Shown piece after piece: positions 18,010 through 27,121 of a stretch of 64,000 nucleotides of DNA; position 1 is the stretch's first letter; the number at the start of each line of letters is the position of its first letter. Below the pieces are notes generated by a model. It made no database searches. It was not told where the DNA came from and was given only the letters and a program-made list of their open reading frames with translations. Source of the DNA: Anaerolineaceae bacterium. Its GTDB lineage: Bacteria > Chloroflexota > Anaerolineae > Anaerolineales > Anaerolineaceae. The stretch spans positions 62,001-126,000 of the forward strand of contig JAURZL010000007.1 of the NCBI GenBank assembly GCA_030653365.1, read 5' to 3'. The position numbers and the translations under genes are program-made.

Positions 18010-18210
18010 TCAGGTGAAACAACCACCTGCTGTGTATCCACATTTGGAACATACGAGATTTAGCATTCCATCATATTCAAAAACGCCTTTTTTGCAATTA
18101 TTACAATTTCCACCAATTCGGATCTCATTGACTACTTCGCGATAATTTCGTGCAATTATTACTTCTTTATTCATTATTATGTCAAGTTGATCATTCTTTT
18201 TATTGGTCAT
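18010..18210 (-). CDS. Small zinc-ribbon protein
   Basis: A 66-residue protein with two CxxC knuckles, CNNCKKG and CSKCG, spaced as in a zinc ribbon, plus one more Cys near the C terminus. No named family is recognised. The start could be the ATG at 18210 or the one at 18174, since neither has a strong ribosome-binding site. It lies 43 bases before the disulfide oxidoreductase gene on the same strand and just after the terminator of the sigma/anti-sigma unit, so it probably opens the redox operon. A role as a metal- or redox-sensing accessory is a guess from context. Confidence 0.6.
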   Translation of the reverse strand: MTNKKNDQLDIIMNKEVIIARNYREVVNEIRIGGNCNNCKKGVFEYDGMLNLVCSKCGYTAGGCFT

Positions 18211-18267
18211 CGTAATTCTTTAGATGCGATTTGGTCAAAAAAGTGGCAGAGTATCTGGTTGATTGAT

Positions 18268-18295
18268 AAAAAAAAAGCCAGGTCTATCACCTGGC
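18268..18295 (-). terminator. Intrinsic terminator of the sigma/anti-sigma unit
   Basis: GCCAGGT (18277-18283) pairs with ACCTGGC (18289-18295), and on the minus strand the stem is followed by eight or more T. It lies just after the anti-sigma gene and separates that unit from the redox operon downstream. Confidence 0.88.
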
Positions 18296-18315
18296 ATTTA
18301 AGAAAATCTGATCTG

Positions 18316-18564
18316 TTATTTTTTAAAATTTTCCAAATTGAGGCGATAAAATAACCTATCTTTGACATCATCCGGTGCTTTGACCTGCTCTGCTTGTTTA
18401 TGATAAATATCAATTGTCTTTTTTAATGTGTTGACAACTATTCTGCAATTATCACATTCACTGAGATGTTTATCCAGTTCTTCACATAATTCCTCTGATA
18501 AATCTCCATCAACATAAGACGAAATCGTATTAACAAATTCTTTACAGTGGAGATGTTTTTCCAT
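18316..18564 (-). CDS. Anti-sigma factor with zinc finger (zf-HC2 type)
   Basis: An 82-residue cytoplasmic protein with the anti-sigma zinc motif HLSECDNC (HxxxCxxC) at about residues 33-40 and an upstream His/Cys (HLHCKEF). There is no membrane segment, so it is a soluble ZAS-type regulator like RsrA rather than a membrane-anchored one. Soluble proteins of this kind commonly sense thiol oxidation through the zinc site. It starts one base after the ECF sigma gene, and the redox operon follows at once. Binding of the adjacent sigma factor is inferred from the arrangement. Confidence 0.87.
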   Translation of the reverse strand: MEKHLHCKEFVNTISSYVDGDLSEELCEELDKHLSECDNCRIVVNTLKKTIDIYHKQAEQVKAPDDVKDRLFYRLNLENFKK

Positions 18565-18565
18565 A

Positions 18566-19165
18566 TCAATTCTCCATTAATCGATCACTAAAATAAATGC
18601 TTAATTCCTCGCGTAATTTCATTCGAGCCCTTAACAGTCTTGTTTTCACATTTGTCTCGGTTAAGTCCAGTGCTTGCGCAGTTTCAATTATGGACAAACC
18701 TTCGATATCGCGTAATATGAAAACTGAGCGAAGGTTTTCAGGTAACTTTTTCATAGCTTCATTCAGTTTTTTTCTGGTTTCATTGGATAAGAATTCCGAC
18801 TCTGGTAAACAGCACCAATCTACAATTTGGGATACAGATATCCCATCGCTCTCATCTTCAGAAAAATCATCCTGGATTAATGAAACCTCAGGTTTCTGTT
18901 TTCGGATTACCATCAATGCTTCGTTGACAGCGATTCGATAAAGCCAGGTAGCGAGACTGGAGCGCCCCTCAAAATTTTCTATGGAACGGAGGGCTTTGAT
19001 AAAAGTTTCCTGTAAAACATCTTCTGCTTCCGCTGAATTGTTCAACATTCTTAATGCTACCCGATAAATCGAATCTGAATATTGTTGCACCATTTTGGTG
19101 AGCTCTTCCTGATCCCCTGATTGTAACTTTTTTAAATTTAAAGGTTCGATTTCTTCTTTAATCAT
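18566..19165 (-). CDS. ECF-type RNA polymerase sigma factor
   Basis: A 199-residue sigma-70 family ECF factor. Region 2 includes the SAEAEDVLQETFIKAL motif and the RSSLATWLYRIAVNEA helix. Region 4 lies in the C-terminal third (PENLRSVFILRDIEGLSI...TNVKTRLLRARMKL). A somewhat long acidic linker with CC (DWCCLPES) separates the two. It lies 33 bases downstream of tsaD on the same strand and one base before its anti-sigma gene. Its targets may include the adjacent redox operon, but no defined ECF promoter pair could be confirmed. Confidence 0.93.
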   Translation of the reverse strand: MIKEEIEPLNLKKLQSGDQEELTKMVQQYSDSIYRVALRMLNNSAEAEDVLQETFIKALRSIENFEGRSSLATWLYRIAVNEALMVIRKQKPEVSLIQDDFSEDESDGISVSQIVDWCCLPESEFLSNETRKKLNEAMKKLPENLRSVFILRDIEGLSIIETAQALDLTETNVKTRLLRARMKLREELSIYFSDRLMEN

Positions 19166-19198
19166 TAGATGAAATCTCCGGAAAAAAGTTACACTTCA

Positions 19199-20242
19199 TC
19201 AAGATAATGGCCAATTCGGTAACACATCAATATCCATGGAATCTACCTGATGATTTACAAATCGAAAATAACCAGCAGTCGCGATCATTGCAGCATTATC
19301 TGTACAATATTTCAATGGGGGAATAAATATATTATAGTTGGACTGTCCCAGAAAAGTGTCCCGTAATAATTGGTTGGCAGACACACCTCCAGCAACAATA
19401 ATATTCTTTACTTTTTGTTGCCGGGCAGCTTGAATTGTTTTTTGAAATAAAACATCTACAACAGCTTGTTGAAAACTGGCGGCCAAATCTTCAACCGGTA
19501 TTTTTGAGCGGGATTTCTCTAATTCTCGCACCATCCGCAAAACTGATGTTTTGAGACCAGAAAATGAGAAATTTAATTTGCCATCTAAATTCGCTCGGGG
19601 AAAATTGTATGCATTAGGATTGCCATTTATTGCTGCTTTTTGAATGGATGGTCCACCTGGATACTCCAAACCCAATAAACGAGCAACTTTATCAAATGCT
19701 TCCCCAGCTGCGTCGTCAAGGGTACTCCCAAGTTTTTTATAACTGAGGTGACCATCCATAAGAATGATCTCAGTGTGTCCTCCAGATACTAATAAAGCAA
19801 TTAGCGGGAATTCAGGTACGGGGGGTGGAAGCGGAGCTTCGGATGAATAAATCCAGGCAGAATAAATATGTCCTTCTAAATGATTTACCCCGATTAATGG
19901 GAGCTGTTTTGCAAGAGCAATTCCCTTTGCCATATTCATTCCGACAACAAGTGAACCCGCTAATCCGGGACCTCTCGTCACCGCTATCGCATCAATATTG
20001 TCGAGACTTAAATATGCTTGTTGTAATGCCTGTTCGACAACATCGTAAATTGTAATGATATGTTGTCTGGAAGCTACTTCTGGAAAGACACCGCCATATT
20101 GCTTGTGTAGATCGATCTGGGATGCCACCACTGATGATAATAATACCCGACCATTTTCTAAAACCGCAGCAGCTGTCTCATCACAGGAAGTCTCAATCGC
20201 CAGAATTCTGGCTGAAGGAAAAATTTGTTTTGGATCACTCAT
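19199..20242 (-). CDS. tsaD: tRNA N6-adenosine threonylcarbamoyltransferase TsaD
   Basis: Transfers the threonylcarbamoyl group onto A37 of ANN-reading tRNAs, with TsaB and TsaE as partners. The ASKHA-fold motifs are present: LAIETSCDET at the N terminus, the metal-binding HLEGHIYS, LVSGGHTEI, GEAFDKVARLL, and VAGGVSANQ. The ATG at 20242 is chosen, giving 347 residues, because GGTGG lies about eight bases upstream; a GTG at 20281 would add 13 residues. It sits between an M24 peptidase gene and the ECF sigma gene on the same strand. TsaB and TsaE are not in the window. Confidence 0.95.
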   Translation of the reverse strand: MSDPKQIFPSARILAIETSCDETAAAVLENGRVLLSSVVASQIDLHKQYGGVFPEVASRQHIITIYDVVEQALQQAYLSLDNIDAIAVTRGPGLAGSLVVGMNMAKGIALAKQLPLIGVNHLEGHIYSAWIYSSEAPLPPPVPEFPLIALLVSGGHTEIILMDGHLSYKKLGSTLDDAAGEAFDKVARLLGLEYPGGPSIQKAAINGNPNAYNFPRANLDGKLNFSFSGLKTSVLRMVRELEKSRSKIPVEDLAASFQQAVVDVLFQKTIQAARQQKVKNIIVAGGVSANQLLRDTFLGQSNYNIFIPPLKYCTDNAAMIATAGYFRFVNHQVDSMDIDVLPNWPLS

Positions 20243-20298
20243 ATAAAAACCACCAATTAATTGATAATTATCAAAGTTCACTTTCGAGTTTGATAAAT

Positions 20299-21534
20299 TT
20301 ATGATTTTATTGGAATTATCAAGTCCAAGGGAAAATCAACAATTTTTTCAATTTTACCGCTTTCTGTCACAAAATAAGTGTCTTCCAGCCGGATACCCAT
20401 CGTTTTGTCTGGATAATAAAGCCCGGGTTCGATTGTAAATACTGAACCTCTGACCAAATAATCCTCTTCTCCAGCAGTTAAGCCTGAGAAAGGCATTTCA
20501 TGAACATGTAATCCTAAACCATGTCCAAGACTATGGACATAACCGTCTACTGTTTTTGGATTTGAAAGCACTGTGGGATGTCCCATTTCTTCAAATAATT
20601 CACAGGTTCGGCGTTGATAAATCTTGAAGGGTTGGTTTTCCTCTAATTCAGAGACAATTGTTTCATAAACGTACCTGACCTGATCATACAATTTCTTCAC
20701 TTCCTCAGGAGCATACCCTACACACCAGGTGCGTGTAAAATCATAAAAATAACCACCACCAATTTCACAGGGGAATATATCAAATACGATCGTTTTTCCT
20801 AATCGAATGATGTCGGAATCATTTCCCTGGCTGTGCGGGATTCCAGCATCACGGCTGATTGCAAAGATGGTTTGTTCGGGATTTTCTGCGCCAAGTTCTG
20901 CCAGCCAAAGATTGATTTTGGATTTAACCAAACCAATCGTTATAGGTTCATTGTTATCCCCTACTAATGTTTCATTCACCACTTTTTGACTACCAAGAAA
21001 TTCAGCAACTTTCCCTACAACAGTTGTTGTAATAACTCCCATTTTTTTAATTCTTGCAATTTCATCCTTGTCTTTCCGCATCATTGCAGTTAACAGAATT
21101 GAATCAGGTATTAAAGATGTAATTTCATATTCGGGAAACAGTTCCTGAAATTTGTTTAAAATCACGAATTTTGCCCCAATTTCTGTTGATCCGTAAAGTG
21201 CAATTTTCCCCTTATCCACACCAGCTTTTAAAAATTGATCTTTGTAACGAAGGGCATAGGCTTCAATTTGATCACCATTGGATTTTCTTAAGTAATCTGT
21301 AAATGAAAATTGATCATAACTGCAGGTATTCAAGCCAGTTTTTGCAGCTTCTTCTCTTTCCATTGCTCCATGAAAGAGAATGGGCATTTTCCCTTGTTTT
21401 TTTATCAGATCAGCACTGGTTATATGTCCTCCACCGGTAAGGTAGAACATAGCTGGATTATGTTGTGCAGGTCCGACGATTAGTAAGGCCTCGATGCCAT
21501 TGTCCTTCATCAATTGATCAATTTCATTTTTCAT
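20299..21534 (-). CDS. M24 family metallopeptidase (Xaa-Pro peptidase-like)
   Basis: A 411-residue protein of the pita-bread metallopeptidase family, which removes residues before proline or acts in related dipeptide cleavage. Metal ligands are recognisable: the first Asp in VFDIFPCE, the second in YDFTRTW, the His in HGLGLHVHE, and the Glu residues in FTIEPGLYY and GIRLEDTY. The N-terminal ~140 residues form a creatinase-type domain. It follows selA by 16 bases and is likely cotranscribed with it. Substrate specificity is not readable. Confidence 0.88.
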   Translation of the reverse strand: MKNEIDQLMKDNGIEALLIVGPAQHNPAMFYLTGGGHITSADLIKKQGKMPILFHGAMEREEAAKTGLNTCSYDQFSFTDYLRKSNGDQIEAYALRYKDQFLKAGVDKGKIALYGSTEIGAKFVILNKFQELFPEYEITSLIPDSILLTAMMRKDKDEIARIKKMGVITTTVVGKVAEFLGSQKVVNETLVGDNNEPITIGLVKSKINLWLAELGAENPEQTIFAISRDAGIPHSQGNDSDIIRLGKTIVFDIFPCEIGGGYFYDFTRTWCVGYAPEEVKKLYDQVRYVYETIVSELEENQPFKIYQRRTCELFEEMGHPTVLSNPKTVDGYVHSLGHGLGLHVHEMPFSGLTAGEEDYLVRGSVFTIEPGLYYPDKTMGIRLEDTYFVTESGKIEKIVDFPLDLIIPIKS

Positions 21535-21550
21535 TTTTCTTCCTTTATTG

Positions 21551-22900
21551 TCAAAGTGTCAATGATTGGAGAATGTTGATAAATTCAACATCCTGCTCAG
21601 GTAAAACTGTTCTGGGGTCAAACAATATCTTTCCATCTTCCAGTCTGGCTATGATGGGTTTTTGTGCAGATCGTAATTTTTTCATCATCAAACCAGGTTT
21701 AGGAATTTTAATTGCTAAAACATAACTTGGAAGAGTTTCGTCCGGCAAACTTCCTCCCCCAATTGTTGATAATGAGGAGATGACATCCCCTATTTGAAGA
21801 CTGTGTTTCCAATGTTCAACTCGTGTTTTCAATTGGATGGGTGTCTGCGAAATCATTTGCCAGATCGGGATTTTTTGAATTGCCTCTTCCTTCAAATAAT
21901 GAGTGAGGGTCGCTGTAATACCGGCAAGCGTTATTTTGTCCGGACGAATTGCTCGGGCGAGGGGGTGATTTTTGATCTTTTGAATTAAATCTCTTTTTCC
22001 AATGATAATGCCGGCTTGCGGTCCACCTAATAATTTGTCACCTGAAAACGAAATAATATCCGCACCAGATTGAACCGATTCATAAATTGTTGGTTCATGA
22101 GGTAAGCCAAATTGGGCGGTATCCAAAAAAGTGCCAGAGCCTAAATCATCCAACAGAGGGGTTGAGAATTGATGCGAAATTTGAGCCAAATCAGAAAGAG
22201 AAGGCTCCTCTGTAAAACCAAGAATTTTAAAATTTGAATGGTGTGCCCGCATAACCAAAGCTGCGGATTCTTGAAGTGCTTGTTCGTAGTCCGAAATTCG
22301 CACCTTGTTCGTAGTTCCAACTTCCAGTAATTTTGCGCCGGATTGTTTCATAACATCGGGAATGCGAAAACCACCTCCAATTTCAATTAATTGGGAACGT
22401 GCTATCACCACATTTTTTCTTTTTGCCAATGCACTTAAAACCAGCAATACCGCCGCTGCATTATTATTTACAATTATTGCTGCTTCAGTCCCAGTCAATT
22501 GTTTTAGGATTTCTTCGGCATGGATAGATCTGGAACCACGTTTTCCGGTTGAAAGATTGAACTCCAGTGTGTTATATCCTGATCCGATGGTTTGCATTGC
22601 CTGAATTGTTTCGTGGCTAAGGGGAGCTCTTCCGAGATTTGTGTGCAATACGACACCAGTCGCATTGATGACAGGAAGCAGAGTCGGTGAAAATCGATCT
22701 GAAAGTATTTCCAAAATCTTATTTTTGATTCCATCATTTGTTGGGGCACTGTCCCCATTTTTGATTTGGTTTCTAAAAAAATCCAAGGAGTCACGAATAG
22801 CAGATATTACTTGATTGCGTCCATACTCCCTGACGTACCCCTCAATTTCAGGATCCTGGTTTAATTTTTCGACCGATGGTAAATTGCGTAACTCATTCAT
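21551..22900 (-). CDS. selA: L-seryl-tRNA(Sec) selenium transferase
   Basis: PLP enzyme that converts seryl-tRNA(Sec) to selenocysteinyl-tRNA(Sec) with selenophosphate. The 449-residue length is normal. The PLP lysine is in SFSGDKLLGGPQAG. Earlier motifs include the NATGVVLHTNLGRAPL segment and the NNNAAAVLL loop. Its first codons overlap the end of the small membrane protein gene by eight bases. No selB, selD or tRNA-Sec is seen in the window, so the rest of the selenocysteine system must lie elsewhere. The presence of selA implies the organism makes selenoproteins. Confidence 0.95.
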   Translation of the reverse strand: MNELRNLPSVEKLNQDPEIEGYVREYGRNQVISAIRDSLDFFRNQIKNGDSAPTNDGIKNKILEILSDRFSPTLLPVINATGVVLHTNLGRAPLSHETIQAMQTIGSGYNTLEFNLSTGKRGSRSIHAEEILKQLTGTEAAIIVNNNAAAVLLVLSALAKRKNVVIARSQLIEIGGGFRIPDVMKQSGAKLLEVGTTNKVRISDYEQALQESAALVMRAHHSNFKILGFTEEPSLSDLAQISHQFSTPLLDDLGSGTFLDTAQFGLPHEPTIYESVQSGADIISFSGDKLLGGPQAGIIIGKRDLIQKIKNHPLARAIRPDKITLAGITATLTHYLKEEAIQKIPIWQMISQTPIQLKTRVEHWKHSLQIGDVISSLSTIGGGSLPDETLPSYVLAIKIPKPGLMMKKLRSAQKPIIARLEDGKILFDPRTVLPEQDVEFINILQSLTL

Positions 22901-23309
22901 CTTGATCGTGAGAAGGCTGCCACCGGCTGCGTTCGACCAACCGAATCAGGTTTTCAATAGCAATAATTCCAAGTGCGATCACGACTATCAATATTGAATT
23001 TAGAACCCGACCTAATTGAAGCCAGGCTAAGAGATCAAAAAAAATCGCAAACCAGACTGATTGCCGAATGATGACAGATGTATTTGCAGGAGGATCGTTC
23101 GGGAAACGGATATTTAGAAAGTATACGACCGGAAGCACTGTCCCGCTGATCGCCATTGTTAACAAAAAAAAGAACAGCCACCGTGGACCTAAGAATGGCT
23201 GCGTGTATTGAATTAAAAAGAAAAGACAAATCCAACCAATAAGCGCAATTAAAACCGAAGTAAGAATGATCGAGGGGAGATCTTTGAGGTTATATTTCAA
23301 AATTGTCAC
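22893..23309 (-). CDS. Small membrane protein of unknown function
   Basis: A 138-residue protein with four probable transmembrane segments and a charged C terminus (RSRWQPSHDQDE). I do not recognise a family. The third and fourth helices flank a short FFDLLAWLQLGR segment. Its stop overlaps the start of selA by eight bases, so the two are translationally coupled. The coupling may reflect only a shared operon, since nothing in the sequence points to selenium chemistry (no conserved Cys/His). On the minus strand, TATAAT near 23316-23321 may be a -10 box; no good -35 is seen. Confidence 0.72.
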   Translation of the reverse strand: MTILKYNLKDLPSIILTSVLIALIGWICLFFLIQYTQPFLGPRWLFFFLLTMAISGTVLPVVYFLNIRFPNDPPANTSVIIRQSVWFAIFFDLLAWLQLGRVLNSILIVVIALGIIAIENLIRLVERSRWQPSHDQDE

Positions 23310-23369
23310 CTTGAATAAATTATATCCGAATCTGAATTTTATTGGTTCCTAAAAGGATACACCATTTTT

Positions 23370-23398
23370 TTGACCTTGTTTTCCTTTTGTGGTAGGAT
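23370..23398 (+). promoter_or_regulatory. Promoter of the riboswitch-controlled met operon
   Basis: TTGACC (23370-23375) and TAGGAT (23393-23398) are separated by 17 bases. Transcription would start near 23405, just ahead of the aptamer. Confidence 0.72.
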
Positions 23399-23413
23399 TT
23401 GATGGTAGTTATA

Positions 23414-23515
23414 CTCATCAAGAGAGGTTGAGGGACCGGCCCATTGAAACCTCGGCAACCTGAGAAGTTTCAGGTGCCAATTCCGGCAGAGTGATTGGTT
23501 ACTCTGGAAGATGAG
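23414..23515 (+). ncRNA. SAM-I (S-box) riboswitch aptamer
   Basis: The conserved S-box elements appear in order: P1 CTCATC (23414-23419) pairing with GATGAG (23510-23515), the AGAGAGGTTGAGGGA block, GGCCC, TGAAACCTCGGCAACC, and a GTGCCAATTCC segment. This is a SAM-binding aptamer. It is followed by a terminator hairpin and then metH, the normal arrangement for transcription attenuation when SAM is high. Confidence 0.95.
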
Positions 23516-23530
23516 ATCAATCAAAAATTG

Positions 23531-23556
23531 ACCTCTCTTCCAGGAGAGGTTTTTTT
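23531..23556 (+). terminator. Riboswitch expression-platform terminator
   Basis: ACCTCTC (23531-23537) pairs with GAGAGGT (23544-23550), followed by seven T. The left arm is also complementary to GAGAGGT inside the aptamer (about 23422-23428), which offers a possible alternative pairing when SAM is absent. Confidence 0.9.
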
Positions 23557-23584
23557 ATAAAGTTCATCAGTTGGAGAAATTTTT

Positions 23585-26500
23585 ATGCAAAGAAAATACA
23601 CGAATAGATCGTTTTTGGACGCTTTACAGGAAAAGATACTCATTTATGATGGTGCAATGGGTACCAGCCTACAAAAAATGGATTTGTCGGATCAGGATTT
23701 TGGGGGGAAAGAATTCTTCGGTTGCAATGATTTTCTGGTAATCAGTTTACCAAAAGCAGTGGAAGCTGTTCATCGATCTTTCTTAGAAGTTGGGGTGGAT
23801 GTTCTGGAGACTGATACTTTCCGATCGAACCGAATTACCCTGGCTGAGTATGGCCTTCAGGCACGTGTTGTGGAAATTAATCGTACTGCTGCTGAATTAG
23901 CACGGAAACTTGCGGATGAGTATTCAAATAAGACAAACCAAAAACGTTTTGTGGCGGGTTCCATTGGTCCATCTGGGAAATTGCCGAGTATGGAAGATCC
24001 TGAATTATCCAATATTCAATTTGATGAGTTGGTAGATGTTTTTCGGGAACAGGCTGTTGGTTTGATTCTGGGTGGTGTTGATGTAATTTTGATTGAAACA
24101 TCTCAGGATATTTTGGAAGTAAAAGCCTGCATTCTTGGCATTCAAAAAGCATTTGAAGAGACAGGTGTATTTTTACCTATTCAGGCACAGATTACATTGG
24201 ATACAACGGGTCGTATGCTACTGGGAACGGACATTGCTGCTGCCCTCGCGATTTTAGAAAATTTACCCATTGACATTATTGGTTTGAATTGTTCTACAGG
24301 TCCTGAGCATATGCGGGAACCGATTGAATATTTAGGTGAGAATTCTAATTTATCTGTTTCGTGTATTCCTAACGCTGGGCTTCCGCTCAATGTTGATGGA
24401 GAAGCAGTTTATCCTCTCTCGCCAATTGAATTTGCTGATGCTTTGAGTGAATACATTGAAAAATATAAAATAAGTGTGGTGGGAGGCTGTTGTGGTACTA
24501 CCCCTGAACATTTGCGGGAGTTGGTGAATAGAGTTGGCCTTGCGAAGAATCCACCTCGCCCGGTTGTTCAACGAGCCCAATTAGCATCCGCCATCCAGGT
24601 AATGAATATGCAGCAGCAACCTGCTCCATTCTTGATTGGTGAAAGATTAAACACTCAAGGTAGCAGAAAATTTAAACAAATCATTCTCGATCAGGATTAT
24701 GAAAGTGTTCTTGGTATTGCGCAACAGCAAGTGGATAGTGGAGCACATGGGCTGGACATTTGTGTTGCATTAACCGAGAGAGCAGACGAGGGGGAGACAA
24801 TTCGGAGAGTGATAAAAAAGATTGCACCAAATATTAAAGTGCCACTGGTAATTGATAGTACAGAATTGGATGTGATGGAAACAGCACTGCAGACAGCTCC
24901 AGGTCGTTGTTTGATTAATTCGACCAATTTTGAATCTGGAAGAGAAAAAGCAGACAAGGTATTCCAACTGGCGAAAAAATATAATGCTGCAGTTCTGGTT
25001 TTGACGATTGATGAAACAGGCATGGCAAAAACAGCTAAAGGAAAACTGGAAATTGCAAAACGCCTTGTTGATGTAGCTGTGAACGACCACGGGTTAAAAC
25101 CGACTGACCTTGTAGTTGATGCATTAACATTTACATTGGCCACAGGCGATCCTGAATTCAATCTCTCTGCAGTAGAAACAATAGAAGGAATTCGTCTTAT
25201 TAAACAAGAATTGCCAGGTGTATTAACCTCATTAGGTGTCAGCAACGTCTCCTTTGGTTTACCACCTGCAGCACGAGCGGTTTTGAACTCAATCATGCTT
25301 TATCACTCTGTTCAGGCTGGACTGGATATGGCTATCGTAAATCCAGCTCATATAACCCCTTATCTGGAAATAACAACAGAAGAGAGACTTTTAGCTGAAG
25401 ATTTGATTTTCTACAGAAAAGAAACGGCACTACAAGATTTGATTGAATATTATGAAAAACATGGTGGAAGAACTGCTGACAAGGACTCTCAACAAGAGGC
25501 AATCTTTAAATCCTTGACTCCAGAAGAACGTTTACATTGGAGTATTGTTCATCGTAAAAAAGAAGGGGTTGAAAAAGATATCGATTTTCTGATTGAAAAT
25601 CGCGGTACACAATCCCAATCTGATCGGGCAGTAAATATTTTAAATAACGTCCTGTTGCCAGCGATGAAAGATGTTGGAGATAAATTTGGATCTGGTGAAT
25701 TGATCCTTCCTTTTGTTTTACAGTCTGCAGAGGTTATGAAGAAATCTGTGGCACATCTCGAGAATTATCTCGAGCGAAAAGAAGGTGTGAGCAAAGGATT
25801 GATGGTTCTTGCGACTGTTTATGGAGATGTGCATGATATTGGCAAGAATTTGGTAAAAACGATCCTTTCTAATAATGGATATGATGTTCTTGATTTGGGA
25901 AAACAGGTACCTGCAGAAACCATCATTTCAAAGGCAATTGAATCGAAAGCGGACGCGATAGGGTTAAGCGCACTATTGGTAAACACCAGTAAACAAATGC
26001 CCTTGATTGTGAATGAATTGAACCGAAGGAATATGAAAATTCCAGTTTTGATTGGTGGGGCAGCAATCAATCGCCGCTTTGGAAGAAGAATTCTGATGAC
26101 CGATTCTGATGAATATTATGACGGTGGCGTTTTCTATTGTAAGGATGCATTTGAGGGTTTATCAACAATGGACCAAATAATGGTTCCTGATGGTTTCAAT
26201 GCATTAATTACCCAAAACAAAAAAGAAGCAGATATTGAACTGGGTAGATCAATCGAAAAGTCTGAAGAAAACACACAACAAGAAATAAAATATTCAGCAA
26301 TAAAAAGGGCTGATAAGATTCCTGATGTTCCGGGTTGGGGGCCGAGAGTTGTAAAATCCATGCCACTGGAGGCTGTGTTTGAACATCTATCTATCAATGA
26401 ATTGTATCGTTTGTCCTGGGGTGCAAAGAATACACATGGAGCAGATTGGGAGAAATTGAAAGGTGAATTCGATGATCGATTAAGAAAGATGAAAAAAGAT

Positions 26501-27121
26501 GCCTTACAGATTGGCTGGTTGACGCCGAAAGCAGTTTATGGGTATTTTCCTGTTCAGTCACAAGGGAATGCTCTTTTCGTCTATGATCCCGTAAGCCTTA
26601 CAGATTCAAAACCAAGAGTAGTACAGACATTTGACTTTCCAAGACAAAATGGCAGCGAAAATCTAAGTCTTGCTGATTATTTCTCGTCTGTTGAAAGTGG
26701 TCAGATTGATGTGGTTGCATTGCAGGTTGTAACCGTTGGCGATAAAGCAACCGAAAGATTTGATGAATTTCAAGCAAAAAATGATTATACGGATGCCTAT
26801 TTCAGTCATGGATTGGCTGTACAGACAGCTGAAGCTACAGCAGTTTATCTTCATAACCACATCCGCAGAGAATTAGGACTTAAACAGGGTCAGGGAAAAC
26901 GGTATTCCTGGGGATACCCGGCAATCCCAGAATTAAATGATCATAAGAAAGTATTTGCCTTATTACCTGTCGAGCAGGAATTGGGAATGCAACTTACATC
27001 AGCATTTCAACTGGTACCGGAGCAATCAACTGCGGCTATTATTCTGCATCACCCCAAAGCAAAATATTTTAATATCGGAACAAGCAGAGTTGATCAACTT
27101 ATGAAAGAATATCAAAAATGA
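23585..27121 (+). CDS. metH: Cobalamin-dependent methionine synthase
   Basis: Full MetH, 1178 residues, which methylates homocysteine from methyltetrahydrofolate through methylcobalamin. Domains in order: homocysteine-binding (1-~315) with zinc cysteines in GLNCSTGP and GGCCGTTPEH; pterin-binding (~330-600); B12 cap and B12-binding (~625-860) with the DVHDIGKN motif near residue 748; and AdoMet reactivation (~880-1178) with RYSWGYPAIPE. The length is slightly below the E. coli enzyme. GGAG upstream of ATG 23585 fits. It is controlled by the SAM-I riboswitch. Its stop overlaps the start of the next gene (ATGA). Confidence 0.97.
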   Translation: MQRKYTNRSFLDALQEKILIYDGAMGTSLQKMDLSDQDFGGKEFFGCNDFLVISLPKAVEAVHRSFLEVGVDVLETDTFRSNRITLAEYGLQARVVEINRTAAELARKLADEYSNKTNQKRFVAGSIGPSGKLPSMEDPELSNIQFDELVDVFREQAVGLILGGVDVILIETSQDILEVKACILGIQKAFEETGVFLPIQAQITLDTTGRMLLGTDIAAALAILENLPIDIIGLNCSTGPEHMREPIEYLGENSNLSVSCIPNAGLPLNVDGEAVYPLSPIEFADALSEYIEKYKISVVGGCCGTTPEHLRELVNRVGLAKNPPRPVVQRAQLASAIQVMNMQQQPAPFLIGERLNTQGSRKFKQIILDQDYESVLGIAQQQVDSGAHGLDICVALTERADEGETIRRVIKKIAPNIKVPLVIDSTELDVMETALQTAPGRCLINSTNFESGREKADKVFQLAKKYNAAVLVLTIDETGMAKTAKGKLEIAKRLVDVAVNDHGLKPTDLVVDALTFTLATGDPEFNLSAVETIEGIRLIKQELPGVLTSLGVSNVSFGLPPAARAVLNSIMLYHSVQAGLDMAIVNPAHITPYLEITTEERLLAEDLIFYRKETALQDLIEYYEKHGGRTADKDSQQEAIFKSLTPEERLHWSIVHRKKEGVEKDIDFLIENRGTQSQSDRAVNILNNVLLPAMKDVGDKFGSGELILPFVLQSAEVMKKSVAHLENYLERKEGVSKGLMVLATVYGDVHDIGKNLVKTILSNNGYDVLDLGKQVPAETIISKAIESKADAIGLSALLVNTSKQMPLIVNELNRRNMKIPVLIGGAAINRRFGRRILMTDSDEYYDGGVFYCKDAFEGLSTMDQIMVPDGFNALITQNKKEADIELGRSIEKSEENTQQEIKYSAIKRADKIPDVPGWGPRVVKSMPLEAVFEHLSINELYRLSWGAKNTHGADWEKLKGEFDDRLRKMKKDALQIGWLTPKAVYGYFPVQSQGNALFVYDPVSLTDSKPRVVQTFDFPRQNGSENLSLADYFSSVESGQIDVVALQVVTVGDKATERFDEFQAKNDYTDAYFSHGLAVQTAEATAVYLHNHIRRELGLKQGQGKRYSWGYPAIPELNDHKKVFALLPVEQELGMQLTSAFQLVPEQSTAAIILHHPKAKYFNIGTSRVDQLMKEYQK

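Noticed and set aside
19165..19195. TGTAAC on the minus strand upstream of the ECF sigma gene as an autoregulatory ECF promoter
   Set aside because: The matching -10 would fall directly on the start codon and no known ECF -10 motif is there.
21551..23309. Searched around selA for a selenoprotein gene interrupted by an in-frame UGA or a tRNA-Sec
   Set aside because: All neighbouring genes are complete without a UGA read-through, and no ~95-base tRNA-like fold was seen.
24697..25296. A 199-codon open frame on the minus strand inside metH, and a 190-codon one at 13065-13637 inside the second lipoprotein gene
   Set aside because: Both lie fully antisense to strongly supported genes, have no recognisable domain or ribosome-binding site, and fit the shadow of the coding strand.
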